A DNA stretch of 64,000 nucleotides from Sinotaia quadrata (taxonomy: Eukaryota > Mollusca > Gastropoda > Architaenioglossa > Viviparidae): positions 103,396,058 to 103,460,057 of the forward strand of contig CM054178.1 in assembly GCA_028829895.1 (NCBI GenBank). The letters run 5' to 3'. Numbering within the stretch: the stretch's first letter is position 1; the number at the start of each line of letters is the position of its first letter. This document shows, in pieces, positions 1 through 13,100 of this stretch. The notes beneath the pieces were generated by a model that saw only the letters and a program-made list of their open reading frames with translations, was not told where the DNA came from and ran no database searches. The position numbers were made by a program, and so were the translations under genes.

Positions 1-1350
1 GGTGGAGCATCCAGATTAGCTTTGAAAGAATAGCAACTCATCAGTGTTAGTCAATGTGCAAGAGAAACACATGGAACTGGCAATACTAATGTGACAATAA
101 ACTTGTGACTTTGTTATGAAAGTGCACAAAAGACTATTGCAGCAATCATCTAGACAAGGTTATGTACAAACTATAATCGCTATATAACTTCATTTCTGTT
201 CTCTGATAAGAATTACCCTGTGATTTATGTTATACTAATCTGCTGAATTCTGTGTTAGGATACAAGACTGTATAGCAGGGGCGGGCAAACTGGCCTGCGA
301 AGCATTTTTGTTTGGCCCGCCAAGCTATTCACAGTTAACATTGCTTTTGGCCCGCAAGGCAAACGTCACTAAAACAATTGGGCATTGTTATATGCTGTCA
401 AATAGCCAAGGCTAAACTAGTCTAAAGACTACATGTAATTTTAACAGTTTGAATTACTCACACAGAATCGTGTGTGCATTTACAATTTATGCCTGCGGTT
501 GGATATATTCTACTAGCATCTCTTTATAGTTCGTTGACTTTTTAATTCTCCCAGGCCTAGGATAGATGTACAATAGTACATGTATGTCAGCATCTGTACT
601 CTGCCTTCGCTCTCAACTCTCTGACCGTCATCTAAATGACATTCTTCGCTTGTCAACCTCATCAGTTAAGCCAGACATTGAATCACTGATTCATTGTAAG
701 CAACACCATCCATCTCATTAATCCTTCATTGAAACAGAGTTATTTTTTTTTGTTGTTCTCATTATATATTCTGAACTTGCTGGACTTGTGATATTTGGTT
801 TTCTATCCGGCCCGCGAACTGTTCCAACAGTTTTATCTGGCCCGCGGTCTCAAAAGTTTGCCTGCCCCTGCTGTATAGGTATTGAAATTATTCAAATATG
901 GTTCATGGAAATACTGATGTTAAGTAATCTTTTCATTGTATTTGCTATATCAGTATATGTATATTTGATTGTTGATTTAATAAATTTATTGACCTTCTTA
1001 CACATATTGATAACCATGTTAGAAAGAAAGGGGTGGATGGGGGCTCACTAAATAAAGATTAAAAACAGATTTATCTTTTCCTTTGGTAAGAAATTTTCCA
1101 CCTATGGAAATATTGTCTGACAGTGAATGTTTGTCTTTAAAGTTGTGGGAGAGAGAAAACGTTTACAATGCTCTCATATCTGCCAAGTAGAAGAGAGACG
1201 AGTGGTATCTTTGGAGAATTATTAATAACATAAATTAAGATTTTATCACTTGTAATTAGTTATGGATGATTAATAATAATAATAATAATATTAATAATAA
1301 TAACAGTGAAATTTTTTCATTCTTATTTTAATTTCTGGCAAAACTGCACA
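1..1350 (+). mobile_element. Foldback-family repeat copy, cut by window start and by a hAT insertion
   Basis: Segments 1-267 and 879-1340 align by eye with 40510-41215, the right arm of the foldback element near 40 kb. Shared stretches include TTATGTACAAACT, GACAGATTTATCTT, the TTTTCCACCTAT block and AGTTATGGATGATTAATAAT. The copy sits downstream of FKBP12 exon 5 on the minus strand, probably in the last FKBP12 intron. Confidence 0.8.
276..870. mobile_element. Non-autonomous hAT element with 8-base target duplication
   Basis: The ends are CAGGGGCGGGCAAACT and the inverse of AGTTTGCCTGCCCCTG. CTGTATAG is duplicated exactly at 268-275 and 871-878. Subterminal GGCCCGC motifs repeat on both sides. 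The 8-base duplication and CAGGGG ends are typical of hAT. The 595 bases carry no transposase. Confidence 0.93.
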
Positions 1351-1370
1351 GATCAATAGGCACTAATAAC

Positions 1371-1373
<3 letters not shown>

Positions 1374-1408
<35 letters not shown>
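1374..1408. repeat. (TG)n microsatellite
   Basis: An uninterrupted TG run is followed by GAGA and GTGA repeats to about 1440. It lies just downstream of the FKBP12 exon 5 donor on the minus strand. Confidence 0.95.
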
Positions 1409-1414
<6 letters not shown>

Positions 1415-1505
1415 AAGAGAGTGAGTGAGTGAGTGAGAGAAATATATAATTAGTCATCAGAAAGTGAAGAATGATCAGGGTCCAGTCAATCAATAAAGGA
1501 TATAC

Positions 1506-1577
1506 GCCTGGGTATCCACGTGAGCCATATGCATAGTCTGGTGTGCAAGTTAACTGTGCCCTCTCTCCTGTGCTCAT
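1506..1577 (-). CDS. FKBP1A: FKBP12 coding exon 5 (last exon in window)
   Basis: The exon encodes [19 protein letters not shown] and then RGYPG, matching human MSVGQRAKLT..DYAYGATGHPG. The acceptor is GCTGCAG. The donor is probably GGC|GTATAT at 1505-1504; the alternative CAG|GC two bases upstream cannot be excluded. The downstream frame ([10 protein letters not shown]) does not resemble the FKBP C-terminus, so at least one more exon is needed. Confidence 0.88.
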
Positions 1578-4500
1578 CTGCAGCAAGAAATAATTCTGTT
1601 TTGATTATAGCAGTCTCTTCAAATTTAGTGTATTCAAAATCAACCACATTTACAAGATACAATCCAAATTAACTTAAACCATCTTATAATGTTTTCTTTA
1701 AACATCCCAAATAATTTACAAGTTTCATGAGCTAATAATCCAGCACCTAATCTAGAGTACATGCCTAATTCCAAATTAAGAGAACTTACTGCAGGATTTT
1801 GGAAAGAAAAGGTCATAAATATAACCCCCCAAATCAGAATCATAAATACAACTACAAAATTAGCATACTGCAAATAAATAAACCAAAAAAACCAAACAAA
1901 CAGTAAACTGAATCATAAAATGCAAAATATATGCACTAATACTACATAAATTTAATTGTACATGTATTATGTAAATTTAATTACACTTAATGAACTGAAA
2001 TAGAAATTCAGTTGACTCTCATTTAACCAGTTGCATTATCATGTCTATTGCAGAAATATATATCGTGAAAGAAGTCATGTGTTAAAGAAAAATGGTCCAA
2101 TAGATGCAGAAAGCTCTATAAACATAACCAATGCCATTTAAGGTGCGCAGTCATGCAGCAATTTCAAAATTTCATGCACAGGAAAAATATCAGAGGGAAC
2201 TTTGAGCATAACCGTGCATTTATTGTAGAATTTTATTAGCATTTAATATCCACTCATAATATCCGAGTGATCATTGTTACCTCTGGACAATCAGTTGACA
2301 ATGGTGAACTAAGGACAGCAAGAAATTTCCAAGCTAGTGTGTGATACTAGAATGAATGTCCAAATGATCATTTTAGTGCCTGTTGTATTCTAAGTCAGAA
2401 AACAGCCAGTGGTCTCAAAGCTCGCTCAGGAAAATCTGCTACACATCCTAATGATCAAGTGGTGCTTATGAAAGCACTACAAGAATATCCTATTGATCCA
2501 TTTAGTGTGTGTTGTATTTAGTTGACCTCAAAGCTCACTTGTGAAAGCCTGCTACAGATATCCTACTGATCAATGGTGTTTTTTTTAATTTAAAGTTAGC
2601 AAACACAGTCAACTATCTCCAAGCTCACTTGTGAAAGCATTAGATGAATATCCTATTGATCAATTTATGTGTGTTGTGTGTTCTAACTCTAAGGTAGCAA
2701 AAGTCAGCAAGACCTCAAAGCTTGTTTGCAAAACCTAGTACTGACATTTAAGATCAATACAGCATCAAACGTGTAGAGCTTTACAATACCTTTTTCACAA
2801 GCTCCACCCAATTACTATGGTTAGTGGGGATATTTATAATCTAAAATGATGAATCATGGTAGGAAATTCTGACTGGAGAATGACAGCTGCATGCATAGCT
2901 GTAAGAAGCAACAAGTATCTATTACTTGAACTCCAGTTGCTGCCCTCTCCATTATGATCGTCTAACTGTATCCATTAACACTAACTAGACTCACATAGTC
3001 CTCAAAGTTAACCGAAGAAAAGCTAATTAAGCCTGTCATTTGAACTGAATTGCGCATTAGTATTAAAATAAAATTATTTTAAAATTATGTTCATTTATAA
3101 ATTAAAATGAAAAAGTGATAACTTTTATAAATGAATCTCTAGGTTATGTAAAACATAATGATAAAAACAAATATCTTTGAGGTGGAGATTTAATAAAACA
3201 AGTTTGCTTTTTTTATGTCACAACAATGGTATTATAATTTTATTTTCCAAGTTCATATACAATTCTTACTTTTTTATGGAGAAAAACAATATATTTCAAA
3301 TCCTTTAAAAAAAAAAAGTTGTATAGGTAAAAAATCTAACATGATAAGCTTAATAGTGAATTTGTACAAAATTAAAAAAAACAACTATTGTTAGCATTTC
3401 TAAAGTGGGGGCATGACAAGCCATGCATTTTTTTACACAAATGGCTGACAACATTTGATTCAGCTTAAATTAAAAAAAAAAAAAAGAAATAAAAGAACAA
3501 AATTGCAAGTGTTTGCAAAGTACTTGTAGTATTGCAACGATATTTTAAAAATTGAATGATTTTCAAAAGAATGCTGAATACTAAGTTGTATGAGTCCTTT
3601 GGATCTGTAATGATAAACAATATTTTTTAATTTGTCACCCAGGAATGATTTACTGATAGTGGCATTAAGTTTGTACTGGTTCCATCAGTCACAATTTATC
3701 TATTAAGAAAATTAATCAAGATTTTATTCAAGGAGATTTTATACAAATATTTTTAAAATATCATTTTATAATATAAATATATATTCATAGAAACTGTACC
3801 AACTTCAAGCAACAAAAGTGATGAATTCCAATGGTCCTTTCCAAATAAAATATGAATTAGTGACAAGCAAAACTATAGTTAACATAGAATTAGTTTTAAA
3901 AATTCAATTATGACTGGCATATTCTAACCAAGAAAAGATATATTCTTATTTTTTCTAGTAAATCTAATTGCAATTAAGGGTAGAATTTGTACATTAGAAA
4001 TATCAATTTACTTTAAATTCTATTGGAAAATTCTAATTTGGGGTAGACAGCAAAGTCACTTGTAAAACTGTCTCATATATAATAAGGCTGGACTTATCAT
4101 TATAATGTCAATCATATTTATGAATAATAAAAAAGTATATTATTAAACTGGTGAAAATGCACAATCACACTGTAAAGGTTCAGCAGTTAAACTGTGAGTG
4201 GATGAGGCTAAAACAGTTGGAATTTATTTATATTTGAAACTTTGCACAATTAAAAAGTACTTTACTATAAGGATATTTAATTACAAAAATCCAATTATTA
4301 CAATTTCATATTTTATTATTGTTTAAAAAAAAAGAAATAATCAGATAGCTGAAAATTTATTATAATTTTTTAGAACAAAAACAAGCGTTGCCTTACCTTA
4401 TTCTACTTGTAGCAATTTACTATTAAATATTAAACAGCATAACTGCTAAAGCACTACAATTATATACATCCACTATAAGTTATAATAAATAATTGTATAA

Positions 4501-7500
4501 TTTGTTATTATAAAAAAGCAATCCCCCAAAATCACCATATCATGAAGAACTATAAGATAATTTTCTACAGAAATTTGTTGTTCTGCACTTAAATATCAGA
4601 GTTTAATAGTTGTTAACAGTTTATGCTTTTGTGAATTTACATATGTTATACTAAGATGAACTCTACATGTTTGAAAATAAAATAAATTTTATCTTTAAAA
4701 AGTATTTAAAAAAAGAAAACAAAAAAAAAAATCATATCTCTGCAGTTTGACTACTAGGTGAAAGGAAACTTTTATGTTTTACCAAAGTCTGATTTTAATA
4801 GCTATCTGATTTCTATTTAGCTGTTTGTGGGGTGGTGGCGGTGAGGTTGGGTTAGAGTCGTGCAACATGAGGTGATGGCTTCCACTATAATTTATATATT
4901 TGGTAAAGTATGACTATTCCATTTAAAGTCCAAGTCTGAATTTGTACAGGTGTTGTTTTCTAATGGAAGTTTGTTTGTTTTTTTGACTTAAAGAATACTG
5001 AATAATGAATTCTTTTTTCTCCAGGCTTAATGGATATCATCTATCTAACTTTTATGTTTTTTCTGAACAAAACATTCTCTGCTTATATCAATGACTCAAA
5101 CTGAATTGTGCACTCTACCAATGATCATAATGGCAGACTACAGACTTTAGTGAACATGTGCCAAAAGGTATTTACAAAATGATACAATCCATTTTTAAAG
5201 TTTAAAAATCTAGAAAAGATCAAATTTAATTTTTGATTTTTACAAAATGAAAAGTCAGTTCTCAGTAATGGTTAAGATGATCTTGTTACCCTTTCCCCAA
5301 ATAAAAGAAATCCACTTTAATTAAATTTCTGGACCAACATGTTGTTTTATTAATAATGAAGAGATAAAATATGATTATGAAATGTATGAGTGCACTTGCC
5401 TTTGCTATACCTTCTTCCCATCCTGAAAAAATGAAAATAAGTAAATTAAAACTAACTTTTACAATGACACACACACACACACACACACACACGTGTACAA
5501 ACAAAAATTAAAAGTTATGACAAAATATTTGAAATATTTTTTTCTATAAAAACAACATTATATTGAAAAAACACTAATCAAACAATGCAAGATGAAGCAC
5601 CTGCTATATAATTTATAAAAATAATATCTTTAATTTGCAAACATCATAAGCAAAAATGGTACTTTTCATTTAAATTTATATAAACAGAGAACTCTTTGTA
5701 TGTAATAAATTAAAATACTGAAGGAATTAGGGGAGGTAAAAGAAAGATATTTATAATATATATTTCTTTTCAATATCTAAACAGTTTTGTTATTTGAAAT
5801 AAGACTTAAGACTACATGAAGATGCAGACAAAACAAAACTGCCATTACTATTCACAAGTAACAATCAGAAAATTATAATCCCTTCATCAAGTATCAACAC
5901 ATTCATGCACACTTTAATGAATAACATGTTTGAATGAAGAATATTTTTAAAATGGTGTCAAATGTATGTCATTATGGAATGTATATGTATCAAGCATTAT
6001 AACTTAGTGATTCTATATGATTTAACTCCTAGTTCAAAAAGAACCATAATTTTGAAAATATTACAATTTTTAACATCTATTGAATTTCTTATAAATATTT
6101 TCATAAGTCTCTACAGACAATTTTAAATTTGTACATCAAATTAAACTACACCAGTATTTTTTATCATGAATTAGGCATATGACCCAATGGTTAGATATAA
6201 AATATTTGTATGAGGGACTGGTTTGTAAATAAAATAAACATGAAATTGTACATGGAAATAATTAAACAATGTTACTATAGTTTCAAAAGTCATACCTTTA
6301 ATGACCTCACCACTGCCAAGTTTAAATCTAAATGGGTTGTTTCTATCTCGTGAGGAATCAAACTTCTGTCCAGTTTCCGCAAGAATTCCTAAAACATAAG
6401 TGGTCATAAATCAAGTCTAAATTAATTAAATAATATTTTTTATGGATGACTCAGTAGTGTTTAATACTCAGTAAAAGCAAAGAGGTAAATTCAAACTAGC
6501 AGAATACATCCTACTATTAATTTGTTTTATATAATTTTAGCAAAATTATATCATCAATGTATATAAGATATAGAGTACATAACCAACTGTTTATAGCATA
6601 TTTCTGTAAGAAAAACAGAAACTGAGTTCACAGATGTATTTCAAACTGCTGCTTACAAATATTAAAAATAATTGCATGCTAGAAAAGTAAATTTAACATA
6701 CTAATTTATAACAAAAATTGCTGTTATTTTTTTTACATCTTTAATTAACATATATATATATTATACTCAAAAAAAGTCCCAGATGCTAGGTTTCACACAG
6801 TGGCCTGCTTGAAGTACTGGCAATTTCCAAAATCATTCCTGTGTCTAAAGTGAGGAATTAATTTTTTTTTTTTGCTTGCTAGTTTCTGTACAATTAAATA
6901 AAGTCTCCTGGGGTTTGAATAAATAGTATCTGAATTTGACTTGTGACCCCTCAAACCATCTCTCTCTCATGTTTATAAATAATACATAATAAATGGTCTT
7001 TGTGTGCTGTATATTATTATCAATAACTTGCTTCAAAGCATGCACATAAACAGGTCATTGTTTGCTCCATGTTTAAGTGAAGGGAGATAAATTGGTCACA
7101 GCTACTCTTGTAAATCTACAATGAAAATTTGTATTACTATTAGTTATGCAATTATTTCATGGGGCCCACATTTCACATGACTGAAAATTAGTTAGTGTTA
7201 TCTTATGGGTTTTTGTTTTCACTTTACATGAATAGGGTCAGCCAGCTAATCAGTATTATTCCACACACATGGTTCTTTGCACAACAAGAATTATTCACAA
7301 AACAGCATAAAATTTTAATTACATATAATAAAATTAAGAAAATTCACAATCACTGAAAAGAAGAGGAAAGTCTGTAGCAAATACACTTTTGGCAGAACTC
7401 ATCACTTAAAGGGAAGAAAAATAATATTTTAAAACTACACTTAAGAGTAGAAAAAAATGAATTTTCTTTGTAAAAGTATTTTTTTTAAAAATATTTTTCA

Positions 7501-10109
7501 GATAAGCACACTATCTAAGTGCTACGGATTTCTATGGATACATGATAGTTAAAAGGCCAACATACCCAACAGTAATTAAAGAAAAAGTGCTTACCATAGT
7601 ATATGCGAGTAATGTCCCCTTAATTAGACCTAGAAACACAGTGCATATATGGGTAATAAGCAGAGATGTGGGGGAAAGACTGCAAGGTGACTCATCTGGT
7701 AAGTATTCAGGAAAACAAATATCAACCCACCTGCTGTAGGAAATTTTTGCTCTCATTTCCTCTCCTCAAGAGCGAAAAAAAAAAAAAAAGCATGGACAGC
7801 TAGTGCTAACACCTCAACTTTCTGTCTACAAATGCATTATACAAGATATTGCTCTGTTCCAATAATGATGCCATTCCATTCTTGCCAAACTTAATGTTAT
7901 TTGATAAAGACACAGCTAGATGTTTTAGTGTTAATTTCTCACTGCATGTATGTGATCTACATTCACAAAATGTGCAATTTGTAGTTTGAACATTTTAGGA
8001 ATGTGGGGTAGGAGTCAAAATACTATTTTGGGTTGCCACAAGAAAAACATAGTCAACTATGACACTCCTGAAATAGTCAAACAGCTCAGGTATTAGCTAA
8101 CTAAAATGCAATGAAAAAATGTGCCTTACCTAATCTTGAGGTCAGACAGGAGTGAAAAGAATCAAACCAATGAAAACAATGATTTGGAAAAAGCTGGTAC
8201 CTTAAAAAAAATGAACAGGCAACCCTAACTTGACAAAATGTTTCACCCATACTAAGTTAAAAAAGAAAACTACTAAGGAAAATTTACTTATGAAACAAAT
8301 ATCAACCCACCTGGTGTAGAAAATTTTTGCTATCATTTCCCCTCAAGAGTGAAAAAAGAAATTAAGTGTGGTCAGCTAGTGCTAACACCTCAACTTTCTG
8401 TCTACAAATGCATTATACAAGATATTGCTCTGTTCCAATAATGATGCCATTCCAATCTTGCCAAACTTACTGTTATTTGATAAAGGTACAGCTGGATGCT
8501 TCAGTGTTAATTTCTCACTGCACACATGGGATCAGCATTCACAAAATGTGCAATTTGTAGTTTGAACATTTTAGGAATGTGGGGTAGGAGTCAAAATACT
8601 ATTTTGGGTTGCCACAAGAAAAACATAGTCAACTATGACACTCCTGAAATAGTCAAACAGCTCAGGTATTAGCTAACTAAAATGCAATGAAAAAATGTGC
8701 CTTACCTAATCTTGAGGTCAGACAGGAGTGAAAAGAATCAAACCAATGAAAACAATGATTTGGAAAAAGCTGGTACCTTAAAAAAAATGAACAGGCAACC
8801 CTAACTTGACAAAATGTTTCACCCATACTAAGTTAAAAAAGAAAACTACTAAGGAAAATTTACTTATGAAACAAATATCAACCCACCTGGTGTAGAAAAT
8901 TTTTGCTATCATTTCCCCTCAAGAGTGAAAAAAGAAATTAAGTGTGGTCAGCTAGTGCTAACACCTCAACTTTCTGTCTACAAATGCATTATACAAGATA
9001 TTGCTCTGTTCCAATAATGATGCCATTCCAATCTTGCCAAACCTACTGTTATTTGATAAAGGCACAGCTGGATGCTTCAGTGTTAATTTCTCACTGCACA
9101 CATGTGATCAGCATTTACAAAATGTGCAATTTGTAGTTTGAACATTTTAGGAATGTGGGGTAGGAGTCAAAATACTATTTTGGGTTGCCACAAGAAAAAG
9201 TCAACTATGATGCTACTGAAATAGTCAAGCAGCTCAGGTATTAACTATCTAAAATGCAATGAAAAAATATGCCTTACCTAATCTTGGGGTCAGACATGAT
9301 GACAGGAGTGAAAAGAATCAAACAAATGAAAACAATGATTTGGAGAAAACTGGTACCCTAAAAAAATGAACAGGGTACCCTAACTTAACAAAATGTTTCA
9401 CCCATACTAAGTTAAAAAAGAAAAGTATTAAGGAAAAACTACTTTTAGTACTTATGAAACATGCAACAGTAAAATTTTTTTTCATTTGTCTCCCTTCGGA
9501 TCCCCCATCCCCTCCTGTTCTGCCATGTAGACATAAGCTAATGCACAGAACTCCTAAAAGTATGCTCATCTAGATGTATGATGGAATTTTTAATTTTTTA
9601 AATCCACATTAGGTCAAGCTTAATGTAAAAAGTGGGGGTCTCCATTTTATTATATAACATATATTAAGGATTAAACATTATTTTTATGTCACACATTTAT
9701 ATTATTATCTCATAAACCAATTTACTGTATAAGCATACATTCTTGCTGAGGAAATGAAGATGGTCTTGGGAGTAAGATATCTGTTAAATAAATAAATAAA
9801 TGGAATCACTAAGACTGACTTGAACATTAAATTTTGTGTGCCATCTACCCATACTTGTATACCAATGTTGATCTGTTGGTCTAACTGTCATAAAAAATTA
9901 TTTACTACTTGTACATCATATAAAAATATTTTCTACTTGTAAAATCCATAAACCAGTTCTGACAATCAGGATGCATATTCCCTAGGACGAACTCCCAGGA
10001 TACTTTTAAACACACCAAAACTTCTGACTGACTATTTTTCTCATGGACCAGACACTATCCAAAAGAAAAAAAAACTCACTGCACTTACATTTTTGTGTTC
10101 TAGTTTGGG

Positions 10110-10147
<38 letters not shown>

Positions 10148-13100
10148 CCCTCATTGCACTTACATTTTATTGTCTCTATTTGCTTTTTAGTGTGGGATAA
10201 AGTCAGGTCTATAGTACAGTCTGGCATAGTCTTGCAATACAATGAATTTCATTGTAATGACTTTGCTTCAAATTGTCCATTTTCTGACACATCATGGTGG
10301 TTTCTGCATATTAATTGCTTCCTCGTCTCCTCCATCAATTTTCAGTACAATATATTTGGGACTGATGAATGAATACACACAATGACCAGATGACAGGATT
10401 TTCACTTCAGTTTTGTCTGTTGAACTTTAAGCCAAGCCCCTGAACTACTCTTGTATGTCTGTCAAAGCTCTATAAGCCAAGCCCCTGAACTACTCTTGTA
10501 TGTCTGTCAAAGCTCTATAAGCCATGTCCCTGAACTACTCTTGTATGTCTGTCAAAGCTCTATACGCCATGTCCCTGAACTACTCTTGTAGGTCTGTCAA
10601 AGCTCTATAAGCCAAGCCCCTGAACTACTCTTGTATGTCTGTCAAAGCTCTATAAGCCATGTCCCTGAACTACTCTTGTATGTCTGTCAAAGCTCTATAC
10701 GCCATGTCCCTGAACTACTCCTGTATTTGTCTGTCAAAGCTCTATACGCCATGCCCCTGAACTACTCTTGTATGTGTGTCAAAGCTCTGTAAGCCAAGCT
10801 ACTGAACTAATTAGCAAACACTGATTCAATTTTATTTCACTGGCATACAGACATAATTGTGAATTATAAGTACTGTAAATAAGTGCATAATCTTAATTTA
10901 TTCCTTACTAACTTTTAAGCCCAATATACAATAGTATAGGTTCAAATGGAATTTAATTGATAGTGACTGAATGTGTTTCTTTGTCCAAATTTTTAAACAT
11001 GTATTGCTGGTACTTCCTTATTGTTTGCACTTTGCTGATATCCCTGTTAGGCAGTAATCCATAAAAGTGTATGTGAAGGAAAAATTTATTTATAATCTAT
11101 TTACATTTTAACATCACCAATTTTGTGGTACAAAGACAAATAGAAAATGATATTACAAAATAGGTCTTGAAGAAGCTCTCTTTATATCAATATCACCTTA
11201 GACTGGCAAAAAGTGAAATTAAAGAATGGGTCTTGAAAGAGTTCTTTGTATCACATTTTCCTGACTTAAGTGTATTACAATGTACATTTCAAGTACTGAA
11301 TGTCTCTAATTAAATCAAGACTTATTTTGCTTAAGGCTCCAAACTTTTCTTTGGCTCTAAATGACAGCTCAAAGATTCAGTTGCCAGATGGCCATCACAC
11401 AGGTATGCAAGCATGCATGCACACATGTGCACACACACACACACACACATATTTACATCAATCACTGATTATAAAAATGAAAGCACAAAAGTAGGAGTTC
11501 AAATGTCAAAAGAGTGAAAGAAACGAATTATTCTCAGAGATAAAAAAAAATAATTTTTAATTTTTAATTTATAATTTTTAATAAACAAAATCAAATGAAC
11601 ACAACAACTAATTTATGCACTTGATTTAAAAAATACCTGTATAGTGAACTACCACCATTTGACCTTTCTTTGGAAAGGTAGCACCTGGAAATACAAAACA
11701 TAAAGGTAAGTGAGTACTAAATTATAACTTGCAATACTCCAATTAGCAACCACAATATACAAAAAAAATATGAAACATTAATACTATAATGACTTAGACA
11801 TAAATTACAATATGATACAGTAAGTTGAACCAAAAAATTATCTTCCTAATTCCAGTGTCATATAATTAAAACCCAATAATAAGTGACAACAGTTTTGAAC
11901 TGAAAACAGTAAAATAAAATTCAGTAAGATTTTGTAATCTGCAATTGTGAAGACCTGGTCTTTATTTTTTTATTTTCTGCTTTGTAAAATACTAAATGCC
12001 ATTCACATATAATTTATTTTGTGTGAAACTTTCAAATCTAACATCTTGACTTTAATAATTGTTTTTCATTGACAGTGTGCTGACAAAGCAACAACAACAA
12101 AAATGCAAATAACTTTTTATCAATATCAATTTTTTTTAAAACTTAGGGATCAAATGATTAATATTGACCAAAGTGTATTGAGATTCCATTAGATATATAA
12201 TTGTTGATGCTGTGTACTGAATAATTTTTTTTAAAAATCACTTGGTACAAAGCTAAATATGGATGATGTAAAGTCAATGCTATAAACATTTTCATTATGC
12301 TTAGTCAATGAATTACAAGGTCAGTTACAAGTGCAGTGGCTATTTCTATAAACTGCAGCTAATTAGAGAGCAGCTTGGATGCTAGGTTATGTCTGTGTTT
12401 TATGCATGACTGAAGATGAAGTAAAATAAATGTTTGACTAACCTAATTTGTACACATTATTTTTGGCCTTATACTATAGTTATAGACAGGTGCAGTGTCT
12501 TCTTATTCTTCAAATACAGTCCTATAGTTACTTTCAATTATTATTATAAATTAATTATGTATCATATGATGGTCTACTGTAAAATCAGTTCTCCGAATAT
12601 TAAATTTGTACTTGTAATATTTTATTTTTATCTTCAAACAATAACTAAATACTAATAAATTTTCTAACTCAATTAATAAAAAGTAATTTAAAGATATATA
12701 TATATAATGATATATATATTACACTCTGTATTGGATTTCAAGAGGTGGATAATATAACAAATAAACTGTTGTAGATGACTGCAAAATAGTAGTGCTGAAA
12801 ATGCTTATAAAATAAGTGATACAATTTTTATTTATAACAAAATCTAGACTGCTACAATAATGTATTTGTTTTTCAGTCAAATCCTAATGAACAGAAAACA
12901 AAAATATGAAACTGAAAATGGATTTTATGGAGAGCTCTTATTAAAAGGAATTAGCAGTTCACACCACATACAATAAGAAAATGAAATTAAAAAAAAGAAG
13001 AAAATATAAAGAATTGCTGCAATAATCAAACTGAAAACTCAGACTACCGTTGTTATAAAAAAAATAAAGCACAATGAAATTACAATGTTACAATATTTAG

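Larger units (their letters stand above)
6389..11636 (-). other. FKBP12 intron 2, repeat-rich
   Basis: The intron holds the 576-base tandem array (7715-9440), a (TA)n run at about 10111-10146 flanked by two copies of a short TGCACTTACATTTT sequence, the 45-base minisatellite (10428-10810) and a (CA)n run near 11430-11448. No coding potential is recognised in the short open frames. Confidence 0.7.

Noticed and set aside
1353..1505. Read-through of FKBP12 exon 5 ([15 protein letters not shown]...)
   Set aside because: It does not resemble the conserved FKBP12 C-terminus and runs into a TG repeat.
8366..9136. Two nearly identical 64-codon frames ([12 protein letters not shown]...)
   Set aside because: They are duplicated only because the 576-base unit is duplicated. 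There are no splice sites in register, and the frame has no relatives I recognise.
10428..10810. Regular 45-base repeats, considered as a CRISPR array
   Set aside because: The units are contiguous with no distinct spacers, and the genome is eukaryotic. This is a minisatellite.
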